Shown: positions 45,993 to 58,980 of the stretch, one piece after another
How the letters are laid out: each line of letters opens with the position of its first letter
Position numbering within the stretch: the stretch's first letter is position 1
DNA from: Thamnaconus septentrionalis
Lineage: Eukaryota > Chordata > Actinopteri > Tetraodontiformes > Monacanthidae
Length of the DNA: 64,000 nt
Direction of reading: 5' to 3'
Assembly: GCA_009823395.1 (NCBI GenBank)
Contig: CM020513.1
Coordinates: forward strand, 17,280,001 to 17,344,000
Program-made: the position numbers and the translations under genes
Notes under the pieces: generated by a model
Databases searched by the model: none
Told to the model about the DNA's origin: nothing
What the model saw: only the letters and a program-made list of their open reading frames with translations

Positions 45993-47399
45993 GGCCATCC
46001 ACTGAGCCAGGCCAGTGTCAGAATGCTGACCACTCCCCCCTTGTTAACTATCATCAGAGTAGAGTCTGTGAATCTTACCATAGCAGCAGAGCAGACGCAT
46101 CTTTGAGCGTTTACCTTTCCGGCTCCAAAACCAGTACTTGCGGCGTCGTTTCATCGCCAGTCCAGTGTCTTTTATTTAGACAAAAAAAGAAAAGAAAAGA
46201 AAGAAAAATGGAAGTGGTGACCCCCGAGGGTCCTCTCTTAGCAGACAGACATTTTTCCTGAAGGATCACCTACCGGAGGCCAGATGTCTGAGGCGGGACG
46301 TCCGGTAAAAACACAGGAGATGATCCATTCTGCGTTCCGCGACACACACAGCGGTGAAAGTGAGGGGAGGTCAGGGCTCTACCACGAAGGAGGCAGTCAG
46401 AAGGAACAAAAAACCTCTTCTCACGTGTGACCTGCTGCCCAAAATACACCTCTGCTGAATACTTTCTCCCCTTCCTTCCTTCCTTCCTTCCTTCCTCTGC
46501 CGCCCTGCCAGCAAGCAAAGGCAGCAGAGCCGCTGACGGGACGCCGATGGGACCGAGGACCACCAGGCAGACTGAAAGACTTAAAGGAGGACCAACCATC
46601 CAAGCAGCGAGACCGCCCACTAGTATGTCCTCTTGCGAGATGCCGTCCTCTATTTCGCAAAAGAAAGGTAAGAAAGAAGAAATATGTCACACCGCATCTT
46701 CCTCTCTGTAAAGTTACTTCCTCAAAGTCCCTCCAGCTCCTGGATTTTGTTCCCTGCACTGAGGTTCAGCTGCAGGTGCTCCACACCTGAGCCCAGAGTG
46801 AGTGCGGTGAAGCTGCTGGTGAAGCCATGGAGTGGGAAAAAGCTGACAGGCTACCAGTGGCGGTCTGGAGGGGAAATGAGGCAGGCAGCAGACAGGAAGC
46901 TGTGGCTGACACATGGATAGAACAATAACACTGGCTGACACTGACTCAGTGCAGTTGTGGGTTCAAACTACAGTCACACTGTGTCAGTGTGACCCGTCAG
47001 TGTGAGAACTAGGCCATCACCAAGCCTGGACCCTGAAGTGATGGAGCTTCCTAAAACTGATGGTGAAATCAGTCGGCAGGAGGTGATCGGCTCAGAAGGG
47101 AACAACTTCAAAGAAGTAAATATACAAACAACCCTGAAGAGTTTTAGCAAATCTGTTACCACTGAGTCAAATTATGGAACAATCTGTACTCTATGTTTAT
47201 GTAGGTGCATGTATGTATTTTATTAATTCCTTAAATGTTCTTTCTATACTATTTTATATTCAGAAATTGTTTAATAATTTACCCACTGATGCACTATTTG
47301 ACAACACAAACAGTGTTGCAATGGCAGGAATCAGAAGCAGCAAAAGCAGCGAAAACGATCTGGTGTTTTTCCAAGGAACTAATCCAATAGCAAAGGTAA

Positions 47400-47451
<52 letters not shown>
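47400..47451. repeat. (CA)n microsatellite
   Basis: A pure run of about 25 CA units. Confidence 0.95.
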
Positions 47452-47453
<2 letters not shown>

Positions 47454-49636
47454 CAGCAGCAGTTCTTGGAAGCCACTGGGAGCCACAGCGCAGCCTGGTG
47501 GCAGGAGGAGTGGAGGCTGATGCCATCAGTGTTACACCGTTGGTCCAAATGCAAGAGGAGACAGGTTATGGACATTCAGCTCCACCTAGTGGTAAATTTG
47601 GAAAGTGTGATAATGGTGCAGTACAATGCTGAAAGATTGTTGGTGAAGAGCCTGGAGATGGTCAAAAGAAAAGGAACTGTTTGTGTGAAACTGAAGCCCA
47701 GAGAAATGATTATTGATATCAAGAGGTCAATAAATAACATTACGTGTATTAACAAAGACAGGCGTTCACGTCTGTAAGGCCAACCCTAATCTTCATGGCA
47801 TATTGGCCTCTCACAATTTAAGGTATTGAGCTGACTTCCTCAGTGTCTGCTGCAGCTACTGAACAGAGGGCTGAACATCCTGTAGGTCTTTCAGTGTTCC
47901 TTTTGATAACTAGCTGTCCTCCAAAGCTTCTGCAAATATCTGCATTCAGGCATAATCCAGGCCCTCCATGATGACCTTGCCGTGCAGACACTGAGCAACG
48001 TGAGCGCCGACTTGCTGCAGAACGAGGTCAGTTTCACCAAGCATTTCCTGTTGATTCCAGCAGGATTTCTGGACTGATAAAACCCACCAGCTCCTCTGGT
48101 CAGCTGCTGTCCAGCACAGCACGCAGAGTGACCGGCATAAAAGTCTGTTCCCGCATGAACAACCTCAGCAGCAGTGGCTTAGCGAGACTTACAGGAGGTT
48201 TATATTGTGTAGAACAAAAAAACCCTTGAAGCCATGATGAACTGCGCTTGCACAAGGCAACCGCTGTCCTGCTGCAGCCTGCAGAGGACAGTGAGGAGAT
48301 TCAGCTCAGAATAAATGACAACCAGCGCAACAACACAATAGCAGAGCCAGGAGGCCAGCAGGCCACACAGCCTCACATTCATACAGTCCCACAGCTCCTG
48401 CGCTAGCGGATAACAAAGCACTTTAGTGTGGGGAGACTGACACAGCAGAAGTCACAGTCAAACGCTGCTCACCCCCCCAAACCTCGTCCCTCACCCCACA
48501 ACCCCGCCCCCAACCGCTCCCCTAGGCCTAACCCCGCCCACAACACCAAAACAATATATAACTTTTTTATACAGTCAGCCAAAATAATTTAAACACACAT
48601 CAGGAAAAGATAACCATGCATAAATATTACATTTGTATTTGTACTTATATACATCTACTGTAGATACCCCTAAAGTTTGATCAAATTACAAAACACTGTG
48701 TCCTGCTGTCCAATGTTTTCCCCACAGGTGGCGCTACCATCATGAATGTGGCATCAACAAGTGTTGTGGTAACAAGTGTTACCCAGGCAGTAGTTGGCCA
48801 GAAACATCAACGTCGTAGAGGCTTTGCAAAGGTCACTTGTATTAATCTTGTGGCGTCTGAATAAAATTGGTATTGAAGTACAAATACTCAAGCATTGTTT
48901 TTCTTTCTTCTGATGTTCATATACATTATTTTATTTTACAATATTTTCTGTAAAAGAAATATCATATTTCATATTGTTTTGTTATTAAAACGGGCTGACA
49001 TAAATTCTTTCTGTTCAACTTCTCGTTTTATTTTTCTTCTAAAATCAGACTGAACAGAATGTACACAGCTTCCAGAATATCTCACACGCCTGCTCTGATT
49101 GGCAGAGTGAGGCGGCGTATCAATCACAGGGCAAAGTTCCCGTCAGACTGCACTGTGACTGCACTGTGACTGCACGGTGCAGTCGTGAACAATATCCTGC
49201 CTCGCCTCGTGTTTGCACAGGCATGCAGACGGACGGACAGACGGATGGATTGCAAGATTAGACGCAGCAGCATTCTGACTGCTGGGTCGTGCCCAGACAG
49301 CACCAGGCACTGCAGGAGTTTGCACAAGTGTGTCTGGAAGTTTGCAACTAAATCAGATGACACAAGTGCCAGTTGAAAGCAACAACCTGCAGCAGTCACA
49401 CTGGAACATTCACACATTTCTAACATGCATGGTCACACACTCATAAGGATACTGTAGGTAACTGAGGGCATTGGCAATAACCTGCTGCACTTTTTTTTTA
49501 TTATCGTCATTTATTTTCCTGTTACATTTGAACTGTCATTCTGTTGATGTGTTGTTGCACTGTGGCATCTTATCTTTATACATTGTATCTATTTTTTTTT
49601 ACTCTAATATCTTTTCAATCTTATTGTATTTTAGGT

Positions 49637-49719
49637 AAAATACCTAAAATATTTAGGTATTTTAAATCTATCTATTCAAAATACCTAAAATATCTAGGTA
49701 TTTTAGATATTTTAGGTAT
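49637..49719. repeat. Palindromic TAGGTATTTT inverted repeats
   Basis: A 27-bp near-perfect palindrome (12-bp arms AAAATACCTAAA, 3-bp loop) at 49637-49663. A second hairpin follows, with 15-bp arms (49681-49695 and 49705-49719) and a 9-bp loop. Confidence 0.9.
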
Positions 49720-50274
49720 CTAGAATACCTAGATCTATCTAGATATCTATCTATCAAGACTGCAACATCAATAACACCATACTGATACTTGTTATACAGT
49801 GACAGAATAATACTACTTATTGATACGTACTTACTGATTGATGGGGGTTTTGGGTTTTTTTGATTGTTTGTTTTTTGCAGATGTGGGACTTTAAACTATG
49901 CAGACGATGCTCCAAACATCACCTCGTTTCTGTGATGTGAAATCTGACTCTGAACTACACCTGGCAGTCATAATGTTCTACACACCTGGCAGTCATAATG
50001 TTCTACACACAGGGTTCTAGGACAGAGTTGTTGGCCATAATGAGAGAGTTGGGGAAGGTTGAGGTTCCCTGCAGCGTGTTTGCTGTTCCACACCAGCAGG
50101 CCGGGGCTTGTCAGTCTGCAGCCTTCATACCTGCGAGCAGCCACTCAGCCAACCAGCGGTGTCAACAAGCGCCCTGCTGGAGTGGGCGTGTGTGTGTTGC
50201 AGTCTGGCAATTCCATACTTTCCAAACCACTACATGTTGCCTCATATGGCAGAACTCTGAACTTTTAGCGGGAA

Positions 50275-50730
50275 TCAACAAAACAACGACGACGACGACG
50301 ACTCGGGAAGGTGGCACGTGCTCCGAGCCGCAGTGGCCGACAGATGAAGGAATTTATGATGACCATGTGACGGCGGGTTATAAAGCCGGCAGGCTGCAAA
50401 CATGCCATCACTTGACTTGTATTATTATGGTGTATGTGGCGCTGCAACACTCACCTGCCTCCGGGGGGTGCGAACGATCCAGACTGTGTTGCTTCCGGCG
50501 GAACGCGACCCTGTTAAATCCCTCCATTCTGTCAGCGCGCGACAGCGGCAGCTGCGGCATCGAGAGTGAACTGTGAACTGTGAAGTGAGGGGGAATTAAA
50601 AAAGTGTTCAAAGTCCCCGGGAGGGAGTTGGTGAAGTCACTTTGGCACACGCTGCGCTGCTCCACTGTGACGCCACCAGGGGCGCATGTGTGTCGGCGGC
50701 CAGTGTGACGGTGTCACCACTGGGTGACAG
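50275..50730 (-). promoter_or_regulatory. Candidate CpG-rich promoter
   Basis: A CpG-rich patch (for example CAGCGCGCGACAGCGG at 50533-50548) in otherwise CpG-poor sequence. It includes a (CGA)n run at 50286-50301 and surrounds the candidate first exon. Confidence 0.4.
50455..50560 (-). CDS. Candidate CpG-rich first coding exon of fgd4 (long isoform)
   Basis: Minus-strand ATGs lie at 50560 (MPQLPLSRADR...) and 50527 (MEGFNRVAFRRKQHS..., with A at -3 and G at +4). The frame stays open to a strong donor, GGAGGCAG|GTGAGTG, at 50454/50455 in phase 1, the phase needed by exon 26415-26498 (joined: HPPEAEKEDEADC). The surroundings (50275-50730) are CpG-rich. The exon lies just downstream of the proposed bicd1 end, where an fgd4 promoter is expected. 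A one-in-three phase match is weak evidence, and it could belong to an unrelated transcript. Confidence 0.4.
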
Positions 50731-51357
50731 ACTGCCTGTCACTCTTGGCGGCGCTGTGGTTTGACTCTCAGCTGGGGGTTTTTTCCTCTAAGCACCGCCC
50801 TCCCCAGCCAGCCACGCCTCTTCATTATGTTTCCAGCCCACTGCTTACATTTCAGCCTATTTAATTCTGACAATAATTTGATGTCATGTTGTAGTCAAGA
50901 CGGCACCAACCAACCGAGACCGAGACCTTATCAAGACTAGAGAGTACTGGGATGGAGACCAGACCAAGACTTCATATATCAAAGAAAAATGACAACAAAA
51001 CAGAAAAAAATGACCAGTATCTCTTTTAAATTCCAGTTTGCTTCTAAATTCTCTTTTCAGCAAGTTATCTTTTCATAATTTTCTTGAACATTTTGCTGCT
51101 TTGCCAAGTATTTTCAACCATTTCCCCCCAAAAACTTTGCGTCATAAAATTAAAAAAATATATGAATGAACTTGGAATAAGGGGGCAGGGTGTCACTCTG
51201 GGTGTCACCAACAGAGTGTAAAACACCAGCAGCTGGATTCCTTTCTGTTATAATTGTGTCACTGCAGTGTTGGCTGAGTCTCCACTGGTCTGGATCACCC
51301 CAACTGGTCAAAGGTCAGATGACCTCTGACCTCTGGAGTCTGGATCTGCTCCAGAGG

Positions 51358-51770
51358 TTTCTTCCCACTACAGGGGAGTTTTTCCCTGTCCACTGTCGCC
51401 CCCTGCTGCCCTGGAGGGGTCAGTTGGTTTTCCTCTGGTTGTAACAAAGAAGCTTTGAGACGCCTTTGTTTGTGATTTAACCCTGAACAAATAGAAGTTG
51501 ATTGATGACGCACAAGCGATGCCGGGAATTCAGGCTCTCTTAAGAGAAACACTTCTTTTGACTGTCTTTATGAAAAATGTTTATGACTGCACGTTATAAA
51601 GAATTATCATTTTTTTAAAACTGGCCTTATTTAAAGGTCCAGCCTGTAAAACTTTAAAGGAAGCCCAGTGTTCAGGGAAGCTGACCTGACATTGTGTTTT
51701 GCAATGAAGGCCACTGTCAGGTGGGCTTCCTTAGCACTGGTGGTGCAAGATGCTTATTGTTCTATGTATA

Positions 51771-51807
<37 letters not shown>

Positions 51808-54800
51808 CGACAACCAAAATTACTTTTACTGTAAACTTTCACCCATAGAAAAATGAGGAAATTCCCTGGTTTATGACTTCGGCTAGTTGCACTTTTCTCA
51901 AAGGGTCACGATGACACACAAAGTTGTGCGTAGCAGCCCTTTCTGATGTCACCAAGGGCACGGGGACCAGGTAGCGACAACTCTCCCTGCATTTTAGTGT
52001 GTGTTCATCGCCACCTTGTGTTTTGTTTCTCTGCGTCCAACCAGGTGGATGATACAATGTCGCCAGAGGATCATAAAAGCAGGAACCAAATATTTTTGAG
52101 GGAAGGGTGTAAACATGGGGCTAAACATGCAGTTTCCTGGAGAAAAGCAGACATGCACACAGACAGCCAAACAAATCAAAGGGCAGGACTTTGTTTTATT
52201 AGTGACAGAGAACCCTTCAAATCCATCCAATGGAATACTGCTTGGAAACCTTCTCTCTCTCTCTCTCTCTCGCTCAATTAGTCTCTTTTAATTGGCTGAC
52301 AGTTTCTGAAGGTCAGTGATGAGGCGCCGTAGGTTTGAAGGGGGATAAATAAGATCCAGACAAGACGACGTCTCTCATCACTGCGAAGGTCAGAGTCTGC
52401 AGTGATCAACCATCCAACACTGTAATGATGTCATGTTCACACAACCATCCACCACAGACACACTGCTGTTGTACTTCACAGCACCATCATGGCTATGCGG
52501 TTTAATGCTGCTCTGTAGTTATGTGTGCAGAGCGGTGATGCGAGTATCAAGGTGAAGAAATTAGACATGATGAAGGACATGAAGAGACAGCAAATCCACG
52601 TGGGTTCAGATGATCCCACTGATGTAAAAACTCTTCAGAATAATTCTTGTGCCCCTCGCTGTTTATCTTTCATTTTCTGCATCTTTTTGAACAAACTGCT
52701 GCCGTCCTGTCTTTCTATCGAGCATGCTGGTTACTTTCTAATGTCACAAATACTTAAAAAAAAAAAAAAATCCAAATCCAATCCACCTGTATTGCTTTGA
52801 TGCTCAGTGCATAATTGTGCTTAGACAGAACTACGTACATTTGTGAGGAAGCACGTGAAAAAAAAGAAAAACTTGCTAAATTTCCTTTTGGATGATGACA
52901 AACTGAAGTCACTTGAGAAGTTGAGTTGACAGCAGTTCTCACAGAAAACAACTGAAAGTCAAAGTACAATGTTGGCATGACAGAAACTCCAATGGAGGCA
53001 CACGTTTCAGGGAGGGAGGGGGGTTCTCAAAGCCTGGACTGTAGTTCAAGTGAGAGAGGTCGCCTGACTTCAGGGTGACTCAAACCTGTGCAAATAAACA
53101 AACAATAGATAGACTGCAAACAAATCCCTCCTTCTAACCCACACACATCACAGCCACTGGAGTCGGCTGAAAAATAAACAATAAAACAAAAACAATAGAA
53201 GGTATAAAATAGTCTCAAAGCAATGTGAGGTGCAAATAAAACTCTTTGTATAAAAACACAGCGAGCGTCTCGAGTGAGACTGGAGAGGGACTGCAAACTG
53301 AGAGAGACATCCATCCTGCATCACAGGACAAACACACGGTTTCTTCTGGTATAAGAGCTGAGAGCCAGTGGACTCCAGTGCACTTGAAACAGTGGGAGGA
53401 GGAGACCTTCATGATCCTCCACAAGAGTTTCAATGCTGAATGGTACAGTTAGGCGTGTTTTGAACGGCATTAAAGGGCCTGAAAGATGAGCTTCTCTGGC
53501 TCGTCCTGGCCAATCGTCAGTCAAACACATTTATCTCCAAGAATAAACAACATACACAGACTAAAAAAAGGAGAAGAAAACATTCCAGTCATAAATACAT
53601 CAGACACTTGTTACAAAGCAATATGCAAATAAATAATCAATAGGTTCAATAAATAAATAAATACTAAGAGAGGAAAAGATTGCTTCCTTAGTCCTTCCAG
53701 TGGAGGAGTGGAGGAGTTTTCCAGAGAGAAGGAGAGAAAGTCCTGCTCCTCCAATCACAGAGTTCAGGAAGCACCAGGTCACCGGGTGAGGTCACTAGGG
53801 GCGAGGAGTGGGGGGGCATGAAGGGAACTCAAGGTTTTAAGTGTCTGTGTGTCTCGCTGAACCTCCTCAGCTGGGCTCAGCTTAGCTGGGCTCAGCTCAG
53901 CTCAGCTCAGCTGTGTTCAGGGTCCAGCGGGAGGCTGCGGCTGCGGCTGCGGCTGCAGCTGATGCTGAGCCAGACAGTAGCGAGGGTCACAGGGGGACAG
54001 CAGCTTCCTGGAGCCAGACTGCTGCTGCTGCTGCTGCTGCTGCTCTGACAAGTAGTTAGGACTGCTGGAAGAGTGCAGAGAGGAGAGAGAGCAGAGTGAA
54101 TAAGACTGAGAAGGAAGATAAGAAGCAGTGCAGAGGAGAGCGCAGCGCCACTTAGTGGAAGAGGAACGAGAGAGAAGACGAGCTGGAAAAGAAAAGAAAA
54201 GAAAAAGCAACAGGTGAGGGAAGGGATGACATCATAGTGGGAGGGCCACAGTCAGGAAATAAACTTTTAGTTGACTTAGTTGACACAGTGATGCATACCG
54301 ATATCTTTATCGATATATCGATCACTAATCGGAGTAACACATGAAGTTTGTTATATTTTGGTATCTGTTTTTTTTTATTGATTGACATTTATGTTTATTC
54401 ATGATTTATGTTTAAATTTTATAGCACTTTGAACATTTTCTTGAACTCGTTTTCACTTCATTTCATTTGTAATAAATATATTAATGACCAGGTATGTCTT
54501 GTGATTTTTTTTAACTTTTTATTTATTGAAAAAATTGCAAAACAAAAAGTGTTTTTTTGATATCGCTATCACAATATCAACCCCAAAAATATCAATTATC
54601 ATATTGAATTTGAAAAATATGTTATCACTTATCACTGGGTTAAAAGAATTTATTGTGAAAGTGTCTGATTTTGGTTATTTTCTGAGTGTGGCAATAGAAA
54701 CACGTGTCTCAAAGGAAAAGTTCTGCTTTTTTTTCAGAAACATGTTTCTTCATGTTGCTTTCTTTCCTGTCAGCCGCCATGGCTTTGTTTGCCCCCGCCA

Positions 54801-54990
54801 GTGCGACACACAAATCAGATGAAAAGCGCCTCAACTTGTTCCTTCCAAAAAAAAAAGTCAAACTTTTCCTTGAAACAGTGTCAGCAGTGCAGGAGAAGGA
54901 CCAGGATCTACAGGGAACATCTGCAGGACACAGCAGGAGGGACAGAAGCAGCACACTGAGAGCAACACTGAGAGCAAACACCACCTCAGA
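51358..54990. repeat. 3.6-kb tandem duplication, unit 1
   Basis: Begins TTTCTTCCCACTACAGGGGA and ends ACACCACCTCAGA. It is near-identical to 54991-58625 throughout. It differs by a few substitutions, (TA)n length, a 24-bp segment present only here near 53156-53180, and a 22-bp segment missing here near 54262. Confidence 0.95.
53917..54105 (-). CDS. Proposed bicd1 terminal exon, copy 1
   Basis: The acceptor TATCTTCCTTCTCAG gives a phase-0 exon of 62 codons plus TGA. It starts SYSLCSLSSLHSSSSPNYLS, has eight glutamines, then SGSRKLLSPCDPRYCLAQ and a QP repeat. The last confident bicd1 exon (60182-60392) ends in phase 0 at SPPK, so this would splice in frame. Another good acceptor (TTTTCTTTTCCAG at about 54183) would give a different, less protein-like frame. 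I do not recall a human match, so the link to bicd1 is positional. A minus-strand AATAAA at 52195-52200 could end the transcript. Confidence 0.4.
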   Translation of the reverse strand, partial: SYSLCSLSSLHSSSSPNYLSEQQQQQQQQSGSRKLLSPCDPRYCLAQHQLQPQPQPQPPAGP

Positions 54991-55403
54991 TTTCTTCCCA
55001 CTACAGGGGAGTTTTTCCCTGTCCACTGTCGCCCCCTGCTGCCCTGGAGGGGTCAGTTGGTTTTCCTTTGGTTGTAACAAAGAAGCTTTGAGACGCCTTT
55101 GTTTGTGATTTAACCCTGAACAAATAGAAGTTGATTGATGACGCACAAGCGATGCCGGGAATTCAGGCTCTCTTAAGAGAAACACTTCTTTTGACTGTCT
55201 TTATGAAAAATGTTTATGACTGCACGTTATAAAGAATTATCATTTTTTTAAAACTGGCCTTATTTAAAGGTCCAGCCTGTAAAACTTTAAAGGAAGCCCA
55301 GTGTTCAGGGAAGCTGACCTGACATTGTGTTTTGCAATGAAGGCCACTGTCAGGTGGGCTTCCTTAGCACTGGTGGTGCAAGATGCTTATTGTTCTATGT
55401 ATA

Positions 55404-55444
<41 letters not shown>

Positions 55445-58400
55445 GACAACCAAAATTACTTTTACTGTAAACTTTCACCCATAGAAAAATGAGGAAATTC
55501 CCTGGTTTATGACTTCGGCTAGTTGCACTTTTCTCAAAGGGTCACGATGACACACAAAGTTGTGCGTAGCAGCCCTTTCTGATGTCACCAAGGGCACGGG
55601 GACCAGGTAGCGACAACTCTCCCTGCATTTTAGTGTGTGTTCATCGCCACCTTGTGTTTTGTTTCTCTGCGTCCAACCAGGTGGATGATACAATGTCGCG
55701 TAGGATCATAAAAGCAGGAACCAAATATTTTTGAGGGAAGGGTGTAAACATGGGGCTAAACATGCAGTTTCCTGGAGAAAAGCAGACATGCACACAGACA
55801 GCCAAACAAATCAAAGGGCAGGACTTTGTTTTATTAGTGACAGAGAACCCTTCAAATCCATCCAATGGAATACTGCTTGGAAACCTTCTCTCTCTCTCTC
55901 TCTCGCTCAATTAGTCTCTTTTAATTGGCTGACAGTTTCTGAAGGTCAGTGATGAGGCGCCGTAGGTTTGAAGGGGGATAAATAAGATCCAGACAAGACG
56001 ACGTCTCTCATCACTGCGAAGGTCAGAGTCTGCAGTGATCAACCATCCAACACTGTAATGATGTCATGTTCACACAACCATCCACCACAGACACACTGCT
56101 GTTGTACTTCACAGCACCATCATGGCTATGCGGTTTAATGCTGCTCTGTAGTTATGTGTGCAGAGCGGTGATGCGAGTATCAAGGTGAAGAAATTAGACA
56201 TGATGAAGGACATGAAGAGACAGCAAATCCACGTGGGTTCAGATGATCCCACTGATGTAAAAACTCTTCAGAATAATTCTTGTGCCCCTCGCTGTTTATC
56301 TTTCATTTTCTGCATCTTTTTGAACAAACTGCTGTCGTCCTGTCTTTCTATCGAGCATGCTGGTTACTTTCTAATGTCACAAATACTTAAAAAAAAAAAA
56401 ATCCAAACCAATCCACCTGTATTGCTTTGATGCTCAGTGCATAATTGTGCTTAGACAGAACTACGCACATTTGTGAGGAAGCACGTGAAAAAAAAAGAAA
56501 AACTTGCTAAATTTCCTTTTGGATGATGACAAACTGAAGTCACTTGAGAAGTTGAGTTGACAGCAGTTCTCACAGAAAACAACTGAAAGTCAAAGTACAA
56601 TGTTGGCATGACAGAAACTCCAATGGAGGCACACGTTTCAGGGAGGGGAGGGGGGGGGGGTTCTCAAAGCCTGGACTGTAGTTCAAGTGAGAGAGGTCGC
56701 CTGACTTCAGGGTGACTCAAACCTGTGCAAATAAACAAACAATAGATAGACTGCAAACAAATCCCTCCTTCTAACCCACACACATCACAGCCAATAAAAC
56801 AAAAACAATAGAAGGTATAAAATAGTCTCAAAGCAATGTGAGGTGCAAATAAAACTCTTTGTATAAAAACACAGCGAGCGTCTCGAGTGAGACTGGAGAG
56901 GGACTGCAAACTGAGAGAGACATCCATCCTGCATCACAGGACAAACACACGGTTTCTTCTGGTATAAGAGCTGAGAGCCAGTGGACTCCAGTGCACTTGA
57001 AACAGTGGGAGGAGGAGACCTTCATGATCCTCCACAAGAGTTTCAATGCTGAATGGTACAGTTAGGCGTGTTTTGAACGGCATTAAAGGGCCTGAAAGAT
57101 GAGCTTCTCTGGCTCGTCCTGGCCAATCGTCAGTCAAACACATTTATCTCCAAGAATAAACAACATACACAGACTAAAAAAAGGAGAAGAAAACATTCCA
57201 GTCATAAATACATCAGACACTTGTTACAAAGCAATATGCAAATAAATAATCAATAGGTTCAATAAATAAATAAATACTAAGAGAGGAAAAGATTGCTTCC
57301 TTAGTCCTTCCAGTGGAGGAGTGGAGGAGTTTTCCAGAGAGAAGGAGAGAAAGTCCTGCTCCTCCAATCACAGAGTTCAGGAAGCACCAGGTCACCGGGT
57401 GAGGTCACTAGGGGCGAGGAGTGGGGGGGCATGAAGGGAACTCAAGGTTTTAAGTGTCTGTGTGTCTCGCTGAACCTCCTCAGCTGGGCTCAGCTCAGCT
57501 GGGCTCAGCTCAGCTCAGCTCAGCTGTGTTCAGGGTCCAGCGGGAGGCTGCGGCTGCGGCTGCAGCTGATGCTGAGCCAGACAGTAGCGAGGGTCACAGG
57601 GGGACAGCAGCTTCCTGGAGCCAGACTGCTGCTGCTGCTGCTGCTGCTGCTCTGACAAGTAGTTAGGACTGCTGGAAGAGTGCAGAGAGGAGAGAGAGCA
57701 GAGTGAATAAGACTGAGAAGGAAGATAAGAAGCAGTGCAGAGGAGAGCGCAGCGCCACTTAGTGGAAGAGGAACGAGAGAGAAGACGAGCTGGAAAAGAA
57801 AAGAAAAGAAAAAGCAACAGGTGAGGGAAGGGATGACATCATAGTGGGAGGGCCACAGTCAGGAAATACACTCCGACAATCAAGTGAAAAAACTTTTAGT
57901 TGACTTAGTTGACACAGTGATGCATACCGATATCTTTATCGATATATCGATCACTAATCGGAGTAACACATGAAGTTTGTTATATTTTGGTATCTGTTTT
58001 TTTTTATTGATTGACATTTATGTTTATTCATGATTTATGTTTAAATTTTATAGTACTTTGAACATTTTCTTGAACTCGTTTTCACTTCATTTCATTTGTA
58101 ATAAATATATTAATGACCAGGTGTGTCTTGTGATTTTTTTTAACTTTTTATTTATTGAAAAAATTGCAAAACAAAAAGTGTTTTTTTGATATCGCTATCA
58201 CAATATCAACCCCAAAAATATCAATTATCATATTGAATTTGAAAAATATGTTATCACTTATCACTGGGTTAAAAGAATTTATTGTGAAAGTGTCTGATTT
58301 TGGTTATTTTCTGAGTGTGGCAATAGAAACACGTGTCTCAAAGGAAAAGTTCTGCTTTTTTTTTCAGAAACATGTTTCTTCATGTTGCTTTCTTTCCTGT

Positions 58401-58625
58401 CAGCCGCCATGGCTTTGTTTGCCCCCCCGCCAGTGCGACACACAAATCAGATGAAAAAGCGTCTCAACTTGTTCCCTTCCAAAAAAAAAAGTCAAACTTT
58501 TCCTTGAAACAGTGTCAGCAGTGCAGGAGAAGGACCAGGATCTACAGGGAACATCTGCAGGACACAGCAGGAGGGACAGAAGCAGCACACTGAGAGCAAC
58601 ACTGAGAGCAAACACCACCTCAGAT
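54991..58625. repeat. 3.6-kb tandem duplication, unit 2
   Basis: Directly abuts unit 1 with a 3,633-bp offset at the start. It contains the same landmarks in the same order: (TA)n at 55411-55440, (CT)n at 55887-55904, the CTG run at 57628-57650, and the GATATCGATATATCGAT-like AT-rich segment near 57930-57950. The junction shows essentially no microhomology. Confidence 0.95.
57530..57712 (-). CDS. Proposed bicd1 terminal exon, copy 2 (duplicate)
   Basis: Same exon as 53917-54105, carried by the second unit of the tandem duplication, with identical splice acceptor and stop. It is two codons shorter in the QP repeat. It is the first copy a bicd1 transcript would meet after 60182. A minus-strand AATAAA lies at 55830-55835. 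Confidence 0.4.
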   Translation of the reverse strand, partial: SYSLCSLSSLHSSSSPNYLSEQQQQQQQQSGSRKLLSPCDPRYCLAQHQLQPQPQPPAGP

Positions 58626-58948
58626 GTGTCAGCAGGCTTCTCGTCGCCGTGTATTAAAGAAAAATAACAGCATAATTCTCTAATAAGCTGGGTAGAAGTG
58701 TTTTTAAATTCTTCATTATGTGCAAGAGTCTCTATCTAGTGAAAGCTGGTGACAGTGAGCACATGCAGAAGCATTTACTGGTGCTGGTGCTGGTGCAGGT
58801 GAGCAACTTCTGAAATGATCCTTTCACCTTGAATTGATATATTATCTTTGATAAAATGTGTGATTTTTGCAGGAAGATAGATAAATAGATAGATAGATAA
58901 TTGATAGATAGATGATAGATAATAGATAGAAGGATGATAGATAATTGG

Positions 58949-58980
<32 letters not shown>

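Noticed and set aside
49998..50576. 192-codon plus-strand open frame
   Set aside because: It overlaps the CpG-rich patch, where stops are rare. There is no recognisable domain, and a better minus-strand exon lies in the same place.
51668..51856. Small frames repeated identically at 51.7-58.4 kb (for example MFREADLTLCFAMK)
   Set aside because: They appear twice only because of the tandem duplication. There is no homology or splice context beyond the proposed terminal exon.
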